Source: UMGS1696 sp963642885 (GTDB lineage Bacteria > Bacillota > Clostridia > Oscillospirales > CAG-272). Taken from it: a stretch of 35,138 bases of DNA. Within the stretch, counting starts at the first letter, position 1, and every line of letters starts with the position of its first letter. Positions 24,916-32,735 of this stretch are shown one piece after another. A program made the translations under genes and the position numbers. The stretch spans positions 1 through 35,138 of the forward strand of contig CAVIJI010000020.1 in assembly GCA_963642885.1 (NCBI GenBank). Direction: 5' to 3'. The notes below the pieces were generated by a model. The model had not been told where the DNA came from. It searched no databases and saw only the letters and a program-made list of their open reading frames with translations.

Positions 24916-24944
24916 ATGATACCATTAATTACTACAGAAGTCAA
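24916..24944 (-). promoter_or_regulatory. Promoter of the BlaI-type regulator gene
   Basis: On the minus strand TTGACT (24944-24939) and TATCAT (24921-24916) are 17 bases apart. Within the spacer, 24936-24930 reads TGTAGTA, identical to one half of the known BlaI/MecI operator (TACTACA with TGTAGTA); a clear second half is missing. Confidence 0.65.
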
Positions 24945-25013
24945 GAGCTTTACGAATATAATATTGTCTTTTATTAACTTTTTTATTATTTTATATGTAT
25001 AATACATCCGTGA

Positions 25014-25049
25014 AACAAAAAACAGACACCATCTTTGAAACGGTGTCTG
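25014..25049 (-). terminator. Intrinsic terminator of rplJ-rplL
   Basis: On the minus strand CAGACACC (25049-25042) pairs with GGTGTCTG (25030-25023), followed by TTTTTTGTTT. It lies 37 bases after the rplL stop codon. Confidence 0.88.
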
Positions 25050-25085
25050 AATCTTGGTTATTGAACTTAAAAAGAATACAATAAA

Positions 25086-25457
25086 TTACTTTACTTCTAC
25101 TTCTGCGCCTGTAGCAGCGATCTTTGTCTTCATAGCTTCTGCGTCTTCCTTGGAGAGACCTTCCTTGATGGTCTTCGGAGCGCCTTCTACGAGATCCTTA
25201 GCTTCCTTAAGGCCGAGACCTGTGATTTCACGAACAACCTTGATAACATCGAGCTTCTTAGCGCCGAAGGACTTAAGAACTACGTCGAATTCTGTCTTTT
25301 CTTCTGCTGCGGGAGCTGCTGCTACGCCTGCTGCTGCTACGGGAGCTGCTGCGGATACGCCGAATTCTTCTTCTACTGCTTTAACGAGGTCTGCGAGTTC
25401 GAGAATTGTAAGAGACTTGATCTGTTCAAGAATCTGAAGTGACTTTTCTGTTGCCAT
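25086..25457 (-). CDS. rplL: 50S ribosomal protein L7/L12
   Basis: L7/L12 forms the stalk dimers that recruit translation GTPases. The 123-residue protein has the N-terminal dimerisation domain (LQILEQIKSLTILELADLVK), an Ala/Pro-rich hinge around residues 35-52, and the C-terminal domain with KKLDVIKVVREITGLGLKEAKDLVEGAP. It ends in the usual EVEVK. It follows rplJ by 58 bases. It is followed by a terminator and then the BlaI-type gene, not by rpoB as in most Bacillota. Confidence 0.97.
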   Translation of the reverse strand: MATEKSLQILEQIKSLTILELADLVKAVEEEFGVSAAAPVAAAGVAAAPAAEEKTEFDVVLKSFGAKKLDVIKVVREITGLGLKEAKDLVEGAPKTIKEGLSKEDAEAMKTKIAATGAEVEVK

Positions 25458-25515
25458 TTTAAATTTCCTCCACTATATGTATGTATAATATTTAAAATTA
25501 ATTCAACCTGCCGAC

Positions 25516-26046
25516 TTATTCAGCGGGTGTTTCGGGAGCTTCTTCCGCACCCTCATTTTCCTTATCAACGATAGCCTGTAATACATACGCAAACTTGTAC
25601 AACGGGCTCTGCATGCTTCCGAGAAGCTTTGCAACAAGGACATCCTTCGGCGGGATATCCGCAAGTTCATTAACAGTAGCTGCATCAACAACGGCACCGT
25701 CAAGAATACCGCCGCGGATTTCGAATGTTTCTATCTTATCCGCATATTCCTTAAGAATCTTAGCGGGTGCGATAGGATCATTTGCACTGATTGCGATTGC
25801 GTTCATTCCTTCGAGCTGGGGCTTTAAGCCTTCGAAGCCTACTGCCTCACAAGCCTTGCCGATAAGTGTATTTTTAACTACTGAATATTCAACGCCTGCT
25901 TCACGAAGCGCCTTACGGAGCTTTGTGTCCTGATCAACTGTGATACCTTCGTACTTAACAAGCACGCCGGATGCAGCATGACCGAGCTTATTAGCAAGAT
26001 CGTCTACTATAGCTTTTTTCTGCTCTAATATTTTCTCGCTGGGCAT
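25516..26046 (-). CDS. rplJ: 50S ribosomal protein L10
   Basis: L10 is the base of the ribosomal stalk and represses its own operon by binding the leader RNA. The 176-residue protein contains LEQKKAIVDDLANKL near the N-terminus and the typical GVLVKYEGITVDQDTKLRKALREAGVEYSVVKNTLIGKA. The acidic C-terminal helix binds L7/L12. GGAGG lies upstream of the ATG at 26046, and an L10 leader with its attenuator precedes the gene. rplK and rplA, the normal upstream neighbours, are absent; rarA lies there instead. Confidence 0.97.
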   Translation of the reverse strand: MPSEKILEQKKAIVDDLANKLGHAASGVLVKYEGITVDQDTKLRKALREAGVEYSVVKNTLIGKACEAVGFEGLKPQLEGMNAIAISANDPIAPAKILKEYADKIETFEIRGGILDGAVVDAATVNELADIPPKDVLVAKLLGSMQSPLYKFAYVLQAIVDKENEGAEEAPETPAE

Positions 26047-26077
26047 AATACTTCCTCCTTATCAGTATCAACAGATA

Positions 26078-26196
26078 AACAAAAAGTCTTTTTCCGCATC
26101 CACACGAAAAAAGACTTGATATCAAATTCAAGGTCTCTCCTCGGCAGGGTGGCGGAATCGCTTTTACTGTAACCTGCTGTCTTTGGTTCAACAACA
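26078..26196 (-). promoter_or_regulatory. L10 leader with attenuator hairpin
   Basis: The 5' leader of rplJ carries the conserved elements of the L10 leader RNA: GAACCAAAGACAGCAGG (from 26190), then CTGCCGAGGAG and GACC around 26149-26132, which build the L10-binding kink-turn region. A terminator hairpin follows: AAGTCTTTTTTCG (26117-26105) with CGGAAAAAGACTT (26096-26084), then TTTTTGTTT. When L10(L12)4 binds the leader, the hairpin is expected to stop transcription. Confidence 0.9.
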
Positions 26197-26201
26197 ATGG
26201 T

Positions 26202-26230
26202 ATTATACTACATCGGTTCTCATTTGTCAA
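26202..26230 (-). promoter_or_regulatory. Promoter of rplJ-rplL
   Basis: Perfect TTGACA (26230-26225) and TATAAT (26207-26202) on the minus strand with 17-base spacing, only 13 bases beyond the rarA stop codon. It gives the ribosomal genes their own strong start point. Confidence 0.92.
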
Positions 26231-26242
26231 TAGTTTTCACTA

Positions 26243-27460
26243 TTATTTTTTTATTTTTTCCCAATAAGCCTTCGATGCCGATTCTGTTTTGTTTTCTCCG
26301 AACTCGTAATATTTTCTGTCTTTTAAATCATCGGGAAGATACTGCTGTGGTATCCAATGGTTAGGATAATCATGCGGATATTTATATCCCTTGAATAACG
26401 GTGAGTGTAAAATCGTCGGTATATCCACACCGCGTCCCGCTTTGATATCCTCCGCGGCTCTGCCATATGCCGAATATGCCGAGTTTGATTTCGGTGCGGT
26501 TGCGAGCATCACTGTCGCGTTCGCAAGGGGTATTCTCGCCTCCGGCAATCCGAGCTCTCTTGCACAATCCACGCAAGATTTCACGATTACAGCCGCCATC
26601 GGATACGCCAACCCGATATCCTCGCTTGCTATTACCATAAGCCGTCTGCAAGGAGATACAAGGTCTCCACCTTCCAATAATCTCGCAAGATAAAAAATCG
26701 CCGCGTCGGGGTCGGAGCCTCTGATTGATTTTTGAAGTCCCGCTAAAAGGTCATAGTGGACATCCCCGTCTCTGTCGAAGTTCCCCTGTGATGCCGACGG
26801 AACAAGTGCCTGTACCGTTTCATATGCAACACAATCGTCGGATGCGTTCGCCGCTACCTCAAGCATTGTCAGAGCTCGTCTTACATCACCGGCCGCAGAA
26901 TCCGCTATCAGTTTTGCCGCTTCATTCTCAAGCTTTATGTTCGGATAAGATTCATTTGCAACCCTTCGTATATATTCTTCTATGGCTTCGGGAGGAACAT
27001 GCTTGAATTCGAAAACCGAACACCTTGAAAGAAGTGCGTCATATATATAATAGTAAGGATTCTCCGTAGTTGACGCTATAAGCGTTATTCTGCCGTCTTC
27101 AAGATACTCGAGGAGCGACTGCTGCTGTTTCTTGTTGAAATACTGTATTTCATCGAGATATAAAAGTATGCCTCCTATACCGAGCATTCCGCTTGTTTCC
27201 TTGGCTATATCCTTAATATCCGAAAGACTTGCCGTGGTTGCGTTAAGCTTATACAACGTTTTTTCGCTTTTTTCCGCGATAATCGATGCCGCAGTGGTTT
27301 TGCCGCATCCCGGAGGTCCGTAAAATATCATAGACGGAATCACACCGCGCGATACTATTTTTCTGAGTATGCCGTTTTGACCGAACAGATGAGTCTGTCC
27401 TACCATATCATCGAAATTTTTCGGACGCATTCTGTCCGCAAGCGGTGATAATACTGCCAT
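26243..27460 (-). CDS. rarA: Replication-associated recombination protein A (MgsA/RarA)
   Basis: RarA is an AAA+ ATPase related to clamp loaders that acts at stalled replication forks. The 405-residue protein begins with PLADRMRPKNFDDMVGQTHL, the family signature. Walker A is GPPGCGKTT near residue 50, Walker B LYLDEIQYF near 101, and sensor 1 STTENPYY near 130. The C-terminal tetramerisation part includes SDPDAAIFYLARLLEGGD and the typical ASEDIGLAYPMA and ARIPLANATVMLATAPKSNSAY. AAGGA lies about 10 bases before the ATG. It is transcribed from its own promoter. Confidence 0.96.
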   Translation of the reverse strand: MAVLSPLADRMRPKNFDDMVGQTHLFGQNGILRKIVSRGVIPSMIFYGPPGCGKTTAASIIAEKSEKTLYKLNATTASLSDIKDIAKETSGMLGIGGILLYLDEIQYFNKKQQQSLLEYLEDGRITLIASTTENPYYYIYDALLSRCSVFEFKHVPPEAIEEYIRRVANESYPNIKLENEAAKLIADSAAGDVRRALTMLEVAANASDDCVAYETVQALVPSASQGNFDRDGDVHYDLLAGLQKSIRGSDPDAAIFYLARLLEGGDLVSPCRRLMVIASEDIGLAYPMAAVIVKSCVDCARELGLPEARIPLANATVMLATAPKSNSAYSAYGRAAEDIKAGRGVDIPTILHSPLFKGYKYPHDYPNHWIPQQYLPDDLKDRKYYEFGENKTESASKAYWEKIKK

Positions 27461-27540
27461 TCTTGTAGTTTCCTTTATTCCTTATTACGGATTATACTGT
27501 TTTCAACACAGCATGATAATTCGATACTCTTACGGATATA

Positions 27541-27569
27541 ATTTTAAATTATTCCGCTATTAATGTCAA
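27541..27569 (-). promoter_or_regulatory. Promoter of rarA
   Basis: TTGACA (27569-27564) and TAAAAT (27546-27541) on the minus strand with 17-base spacing. The start point near 27535 leaves a 75-base leader in which I see no structured element. Confidence 0.78.
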
Positions 27570-27579
27570 GCGTATATTA

Positions 27580-27624
27580 AAAACAGCTCCCGCATTTTCG
27601 TTGTTACCGCGAAAACGCAGGAGC
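27580..27624 (-). terminator. Intrinsic terminator of the GH3 gene
   Basis: On the minus strand GCTCCTGCGTTTTCG (27624-27610) pairs with CGAAAATGCGGGAGC (27600-27586), with one wobble pair, followed by TGTTTTTAAT. Confidence 0.9.
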
Positions 27625-27654
27625 CGCCCTATTAACTGCTTATATATCGATTAA

Positions 27655-29910
27655 TCAGTCAATATAAATCTTTTCCTCGAGCACAATGTCTCTGGAGGAT
27701 TTGCCGATGAGTATTCTGAAATATCCGGGTTCGACCACCTTACGATACTTCACATCAAGCAATTCGAATGCGGACTTTGTAAGATGGAATTCAACCTCTT
27801 TTGTTTCTCCTGCTTTAAGGTTAACTCTCTCGAATCCCTTGAGAAGAAGCGGAGGTGTTACAACAGTGCTTTCAATATCGTCAACATAAAGCTGAACGAC
27901 ATCGTCTCCGTCTCTGTCTCCTGTGTTCTTAACCTTAACGGTTACATCGAAATCATATTGACCGCGCTTTTCGATCTTCAAGTCGCTGTACTCGAATGTT
28001 GTATATGATAAGCCGTATCCAAACGGATAACGTGCGGATTTCGGTCCCTCATAGAAGTCTTCCGCGCCTCCGGGAAGCATGGAATAATATGCGGGAATCG
28101 AACCGACATTGCGCGGGAACGAAACATTTAGTCTACCGGACGGGTTATAATCGCCGAAGAGTACTTCAACGATAGCCTGCGCTCCGAATTCACCGCCGAA
28201 ACCTGCATTGATAATGGCATTGGATATTTTTTCCTCAACTGTAACATCAACAGGCTTGCCGGCTTCGAGAACAACAATCAGCTTCTTACCGAGCTTTGCG
28301 AGCTCTTCGATAAGCTCACGCTGCTTTCCGGCAAGAACGATATCGCATCTGTCTCTTCCCTCTCCGCTTGTAACGGAGTTGTCACCGCCGACGAAAATAA
28401 TTACATCGCATTCAGACGCTGTTTTAACTGCACCCTCGATATCATCGGGTATTTCTTCTTCACCTGCGGAAGTAAGATGGGGCTGTCCCTCGACATATCT
28501 CGGCTCATTTTCACCGGGAGTTATTGCGCAGCCGTCATGCTGTCTGACTACTACATCATCGCCCAATACTTCCTTCAAAGTCTGGTATACGCTCTTTACT
28601 TCATATCCTGTCGGAACAGAGGAATAGCTTCCGTACTTCTGTGCGGCAGAAGAAGGACCGATAACGGCAACGGATTTTACGCTGTTCTTATCAAGAGGAA
28701 GTACTCCGTCATTAGTAAGAAGAGTAATCGATTCTCTTGCGGCTTTGAGTGCGATTCTCTTGTGCTCATCGCAGCGAATGATATCCTGCCATGAGTTTTC
28801 TTCTGTATAAGGATGTTCGAACAGACCGAGTTCGAATTTTACGGTAAGTACACGGCGAACGATTTCGTTGATTCTTTCCTCGGATATCTCACCCTTCTCG
28901 ATAAGATCCGTTACGTATTTGCGCCACTGCCGTACATCAAGGCCTCTTACATCAAGGCCGTTATTCATTGCCATCTTCACGGCGTCTCTGTCTGTGGATA
29001 CCATGTGATGTCTGTATCTGATTCTTTCGACTCCGCCCCAGTCGGCTCTTGTGTAGCCTCTCATATTGAAACGGTCATGGAGGACTTCCTTGAGATAATG
29101 CTCCGATGTCATGAGAAGCTCACCGTCGATACAGTTGTAGCTGACCATTACATTGTATGCTCCGCCTTCTTTAATCGCAGCTTCGAATACGGGAAGGTAG
29201 CAGCTTTCGACCTCACGTGTTCCGACTCTCGCAGGCGAACAGTTCGTTCCTCCTTCGGGAATACCGTGTACACAATAATGTTTCGGTTCCGAGATAACGG
29301 CGTCGGGACGGGATATATCACCCTTTTGTTCTCCCGTTACAATGGCGGCTGCCATACGTGATGACAGATATGTATCTTCGCCGAATGTCTCTTCTGTTCT
29401 GCCCCAACGGATATCACGGGCAACATCAAGGTTCGGTGCGAGTATTTCAAACATACCGAGAGATCTTGTTTCTCTTCCGATAGCCTGTCCGACTTCGTTT
29501 ACAACTTCCTTATCGAATGTAGCACCCAGATTAATCGGGCTCGGGAATATGGTTCCTCTTGTTCCGCTGATTCCGTGGAGTGCTTCACCTGTGAATATAA
29601 TCGGGATTCCGAGACGAGTATGTTCAAAGAAGAATTTCTGAAGCTTGTTCTGAACCGCGGGTATGCAATAATTATCATGAATAAATCCGACGCCTGCCTC
29701 ACCGTACTCTTCAATCAGATCGTCGTAACGGTATTCGGTGTCAGGTTCTACTGAGCAGGAATGGATAGGCGAACGCTTTGTACAGTATTCTCTTCCGCTC
29801 ATCATGTCCGTCTGTGCCGCTTTTTCTGCGGGTGTCATTCTGGACAAAAGGTCCTCGACACGCTCTGCAATCGGCAAAGACGCGTCCTTGTATTTCGGTA
29901 ATGTGCTCAT
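27655..29910 (-). CDS. Glycoside hydrolase family 3, beta-glucosidase/xylosidase type
   Basis: A retaining exo-glycosidase of about 751 residues. The N-terminal GH3 barrel runs from SLPIAERVEDLLSRMTPAEK to about residue 350. It has GEALHGI, PNLDVARDIRWGRTEETFGED, the substrate-binding KHY, and the nucleophile Asp290 in RGYTRADWGG, where many relatives have SDW. The alpha/beta C-domain follows, with AVIGPSS and EGRDR, and the last 120 residues are a fibronectin III-like domain (VVQLYVDD, LLLKGFERV). There is no signal peptide, so it acts on imported oligosaccharides. ATG at 29910 is favoured over 29913, since GGAGG lies 6 bases upstream. Beta-glucosidase and beta-xylosidase cannot be separated by eye. 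Confidence 0.92.
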   Translation of the reverse strand: MSTLPKYKDASLPIAERVEDLLSRMTPAEKAAQTDMMSGREYCTKRSPIHSCSVEPDTEYRYDDLIEEYGEAGVGFIHDNYCIPAVQNKLQKFFFEHTRLGIPIIFTGEALHGISGTRGTIFPSPINLGATFDKEVVNEVGQAIGRETRSLGMFEILAPNLDVARDIRWGRTEETFGEDTYLSSRMAAAIVTGEQKGDISRPDAVISEPKHYCVHGIPEGGTNCSPARVGTREVESCYLPVFEAAIKEGGAYNVMVSYNCIDGELLMTSEHYLKEVLHDRFNMRGYTRADWGGVERIRYRHHMVSTDRDAVKMAMNNGLDVRGLDVRQWRKYVTDLIEKGEISEERINEIVRRVLTVKFELGLFEHPYTEENSWQDIIRCDEHKRIALKAARESITLLTNDGVLPLDKNSVKSVAVIGPSSAAQKYGSYSSVPTGYEVKSVYQTLKEVLGDDVVVRQHDGCAITPGENEPRYVEGQPHLTSAGEEEIPDDIEGAVKTASECDVIIFVGGDNSVTSGEGRDRCDIVLAGKQRELIEELAKLGKKLIVVLEAGKPVDVTVEEKISNAIINAGFGGEFGAQAIVEVLFGDYNPSGRLNVSFPRNVGSIPAYYSMLPGGAEDFYEGPKSARYPFGYGLSYTTFEYSDLKIEKRGQYDFDVTVKVKNTGDRDGDDVVQLYVDDIESTVVTPPLLLKGFERVNLKAGETKEVEFHLTKSAFELLDVKYRKVVEPGYFRILIGKSSRDIVLEEKIYID

Positions 29911-29942
29911 CATAAACCTCCGTTTATTATTATACGTTGAAA

Positions 29943-29971
29943 ATTATATCATGAGAATCCTCATAAATCAA
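29943..29971 (-). promoter_or_regulatory. Promoter of the GH3 gene with palindromic spacer
   Basis: On the minus strand TTGATT (29971-29966) and TATAAT (29948-29943) have a 17-base spacer and an extended TGA before the -10. The spacer contains the inverted repeat ATGAG-GATT-CTCAT (29964-29951), which is well placed to act as a repressor site. Confidence 0.75.
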
Positions 29972-30035
29972 GAAGTTTTGTTTTACGAATGCCCGAATTA
30001 ATGTAAAAAGTAAAATTTTGTCCGTATGTTCACAT

Positions 30036-30050
30036 CTTATGTCACATAAG
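30036..30050. promoter_or_regulatory. 15-base palindrome, possible operator
   Basis: CTTATGT-C-ACATAAG is a perfect inverted repeat with 7-base arms and one central base, in the 450-base gap between the divergent GH3 and cysC genes. Just before it, TATGTTCACAT (30025-30035) resembles TATGTCACATA inside it. It lies about 90 bases upstream of the GH3 promoter and 270 before the sulfate operon promoter. The rest of the gap, 30070-30300, is AT-rich and holds nothing I recognise. Confidence 0.5.
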
Positions 30051-30302
30051 CAAGCCTATAATATTATATGTCGATATATTCGTTTTCGCGGTTGATTTAT
30101 CGGCTGTTTGATTTTTTTCGCTTTGTTTTCACGATTTGTCACCGTAGTTCCATATTGAAGTTTGAATCGCATTTTATAACATATTGATACATTTTTCACT
30201 CTTTCTTAGGTTGAATATATCCCGTATGTTTTTTCACCGCATTGAAAACTATGCAATATTTGTTTTTTTCCGTCATTGATTTATTTTTTCTCTCCGAAAG
30301 CC

Positions 30303-30330
30303 TTCAAAACCGCCTAAAATGTAATATAAT
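30303..30330 (+). promoter_or_regulatory. Likely promoter of the sulfate-activation operon
   Basis: A perfect TATAAT at 30325-30330 is preceded, 16 bases upstream, by the weak -35 TTCAAA (30303-30308). Such a weak -35 often means an activator is needed. The start codon is 34 bases after the -10. Confidence 0.5.
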
Positions 30331-30363
30331 AGTATTATTAATGATATTAACGGAATTAAAGTC

Positions 30364-31785
30364 ATGCCAAATAATAACAATATTACTCCGTATGCGTCAC
30401 ACACGCTGCCATGCGAAAGAATGAGAATAAGCGGAACCCGTCCGATAGTTTACTGGATGACGGGACTCTCCGGCTCGGGAAAATCCACGATTGCGGCTTT
30501 GTGCGAGAAAAAATTATGTGAAATCGGTAAGCTGTCGATGATGCTCGATGGGGACACGGTACGAAGCGGATTGTGCGGCGGTCTCGGTTTTTCCGCCGAG
30601 GACAGAGCCGAAAACCTTCGCAGAATAGCCGAGTGTGCCAAAATAATTGCTTCTACATCGGAAATCGTCATAGTCTGCGCCATCTCGCCTACGGAAGAAT
30701 CACGACGTGTTGCCAGAGAGATAATATCTCCCGCTACCGTTTTCAAAGAGGTGTACGTTAAAGCCGATGTAAACGTATGCGCGTCACGCGATCCGAAAGG
30801 TTTGTATAAAAAAGCTTTCTCCGGAGAGATCGAAAATTTTACCGGAGTAAGTGCTCCGTACGATATACCGCTAAATCCCGATATCGTTCTCGATACCGCC
30901 GCACGGAATGCGGATGAATGTTCCTCCGTTATCGTTTCCGATGCAATGAGTGAAATCTACTCGCCTCATGAGCTTATTCACAACATGGTAGATGCCGCAC
31001 TCATGGCATCTGACGAAATTATGCGGATATATGACAACGAGAAATTCGATATCGAAATAAAGAGCGACAACTCACCTGTTACGACAGCGGACAACGCTTC
31101 GAACAAGGTTCTTGTAAGCTACTTCCGCGAAAAATATCCGGAATATTCCATATTATCCGAGGAATCCGAGGACGATCGAACAAGACTTACAAACAACGCG
31201 GGCGTGTTTATTATCGATCCTCTCGACGGTACGAAGGAATTTATCAGTCACAACGGTGAATTTTGTGTTTCCATCGGCTTCTCTCACTCACATCGGGTTG
31301 TCGGAGGCGTTATCGCGGTTCCAGCAAAAAAAATCATATACTATGCTTACGAAGGTCTCGGAAGTTATAAAATATCGTTTGACGAAGCACATGATTTCTC
31401 GTTCGGCGGCGGCAAGAAGCTTCATGTATCCGAAAGAGACGGCATAAACAACGGAAAACTCATTGTTGTGGCCAGTCGTTCCCATATGGACAAGGAAACC
31501 GAGCTTCTTCTGGAAGCGAACAGTGAACGAATAGGCGATGTTATTTCGCTCGGCAGCTGTCTTAAGGGATGCATGATAGCGGAGGGCCTTGCCGATGTTC
31601 ACTACCGTTACGGTGCTTTCACAAAAGAATGGGATACTGCCGCCATGCAGATTATATGCGAGGAGGCGGGTGCGGTATTCACGGAACACAGCTTCAAGCC
31701 ACTGCCCGCAAACCGAGAAGACCCGTACAACCGTGTCGGCTTTATGATACTCAATAAACCCGAGTCGGCATTGAAAAACAACTGA
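30364..31785 (+). CDS. cysC-cysQ: Fused APS kinase and 3'-phosphoadenosine 5'-phosphate phosphatase
   Basis: One 473-residue protein joins two enzymes of PAPS metabolism. Residues about 25-195 are APS kinase (CysC), which phosphorylates APS to PAPS: Walker A GLSGSGKS (34-41), DGD (62-64), GFSAEDRAENLRRIAE and AISPTEESRR, then RDPKGLYKKA. Residues about 205-470 are a CysQ/IMPase-type phosphatase, which hydrolyses PAP to AMP. Its metal sites are SPVTTADN, the Glu-Glu of LSEESED, DPLDGTKEF and WDTAAM. All key residues of both halves are present, and the reading frame is uninterrupted. The ribosome-binding site is weak (CGGA, about 11 bases upstream). It heads the operon with cysD and cysN. PAP is the by-product of PAPS use, so the fusion pairs production with clearance. 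Confidence 0.93.
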   Translation: MPNNNNITPYASHTLPCERMRISGTRPIVYWMTGLSGSGKSTIAALCEKKLCEIGKLSMMLDGDTVRSGLCGGLGFSAEDRAENLRRIAECAKIIASTSEIVIVCAISPTEESRRVAREIISPATVFKEVYVKADVNVCASRDPKGLYKKAFSGEIENFTGVSAPYDIPLNPDIVLDTAARNADECSSVIVSDAMSEIYSPHELIHNMVDAALMASDEIMRIYDNEKFDIEIKSDNSPVTTADNASNKVLVSYFREKYPEYSILSEESEDDRTRLTNNAGVFIIDPLDGTKEFISHNGEFCVSIGFSHSHRVVGGVIAVPAKKIIYYAYEGLGSYKISFDEAHDFSFGGGKKLHVSERDGINNGKLIVVASRSHMDKETELLLEANSERIGDVISLGSCLKGCMIAEGLADVHYRYGAFTKEWDTAAMQIICEEAGAVFTEHSFKPLPANREDPYNRVGFMILNKPESALKNN

Positions 31786-31817
31786 ATAACTTATTTGATT
31801 AAGGATTGAAACATCGT

Positions 31818-32705
31818 ATGCAATACTCACATCTCGATATGCTCGAGTCACGCAGCATACACATACTGCGGGAATCGTATTCGGCATTTAAAAACCTTTG
31901 TATGCTTTGGTCAATAGGCAAGGACAGCACAGTTCTGTTATGTCTTGCTCGCAAAGCATTCTACGGACATGTTCCGTTTCCTTTGGTCCACGTCGACACT
32001 CACTATAAAATCCCCGAAATGATAGAATACCGTGACCGTCTCGCTATGGAGTGGAATCTCGATATGGTTTACGGTGAAAACCGTGAAGCTCTCGATGCCA
32101 AGGCTACATTCCCGGACGGTAATGCGACAAGAATTGAATGCTGTAAAAGGCTCAAAACCGAAGCACTCACCCACACTCTCGCCGGCGACTGGACACGATA
32201 CAGATTAAATCATTCGACCGGAAAGTACGAGGTCGATACTAACCGTGAGCCGTACACAGGCGTTATTGTCGGAGTTCGTGCGGACGAAGAAGGAAGCCGT
32301 TCAAAAGAAAGATATTTCAGTCCGCGAGACAAGCTCAACGACTGGGATGCGGATGACCAGCCTCCGGAATTCTGGGGACAGTACAAAACGGATTTTGCAC
32401 CCGGAACTCACGTACGAATCCACCCTCTGCTCGACTGGACAGAGGTCGATATATGGGAATACATCAAGCGAGAGGGCGTTCCCGTTGTTTCGCTTTACTT
32501 TAACAGAGGAGACGGAACAAGATACCGCTCACTCGGCTGCTGGCCGTGTACCAAGCCCGTGGAATCCACCGCATCAAACCTTGATGAAATCATCGAGGAA
32601 TTGAAATCCGGAAAATTCTCGCATGTAGCAGAGAGAAGCGGACGTGAGCAAGACAAGGAAGACGGCGGCGGTTTGGAAGAACTGAGACGCGGCGGATATA
32701 TGTAA
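31818..32705 (+). CDS. cysD: Sulfate adenylyltransferase subunit 2
   Basis: CysD is the adenylyltransferase subunit of ATP sulfurylase, forming APS from sulfate and ATP with the GTPase CysN. The protein has 295 residues. The PP-loop is LWSIGKDSTVLL, with LARKAF after it, and further family blocks are FPLVHVDTHYKIPEM, GVRADEEGSRSKERYFSPRD and SLYFNRGDGTRYRSLGCWPCT. It ends in the typical GYM. The ATG at 31818 is chosen; AAGGA lies 12 bases upstream, and a TTG at 31806 is in frame but too close to it. It is 32 bases after the fusion gene. Confidence 0.95.
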   Translation: MQYSHLDMLESRSIHILRESYSAFKNLCMLWSIGKDSTVLLCLARKAFYGHVPFPLVHVDTHYKIPEMIEYRDRLAMEWNLDMVYGENREALDAKATFPDGNATRIECCKRLKTEALTHTLAGDWTRYRLNHSTGKYEVDTNREPYTGVIVGVRADEEGSRSKERYFSPRDKLNDWDADDQPPEFWGQYKTDFAPGTHVRIHPLLDWTEVDIWEYIKREGVPVVSLYFNRGDGTRYRSLGCWPCTKPVESTASNLDEIIEELKSGKFSHVAERSGREQDKEDGGGLEELRRGGYM

Positions 32706-32735
32706 AGAGCGACTCGCAAAAAGGACGGCAAAAAA

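Noticed and set aside
30070..30300. Possible structured RNA or small gene in the AT-rich gap before the sulfate operon
   Set aside because: I looked for SAM-, T-box- or other sulfur-related leader motifs and saw none; the only frame there (30242-30424) lacks a ribosome-binding site and overlaps the promoter and start of the fusion gene.
31806..31820. TTG at 31806 as the cysD start
   Set aside because: It is too close to AAGGA for initiation; the ATG at 31818 begins the family-typical N-terminus.
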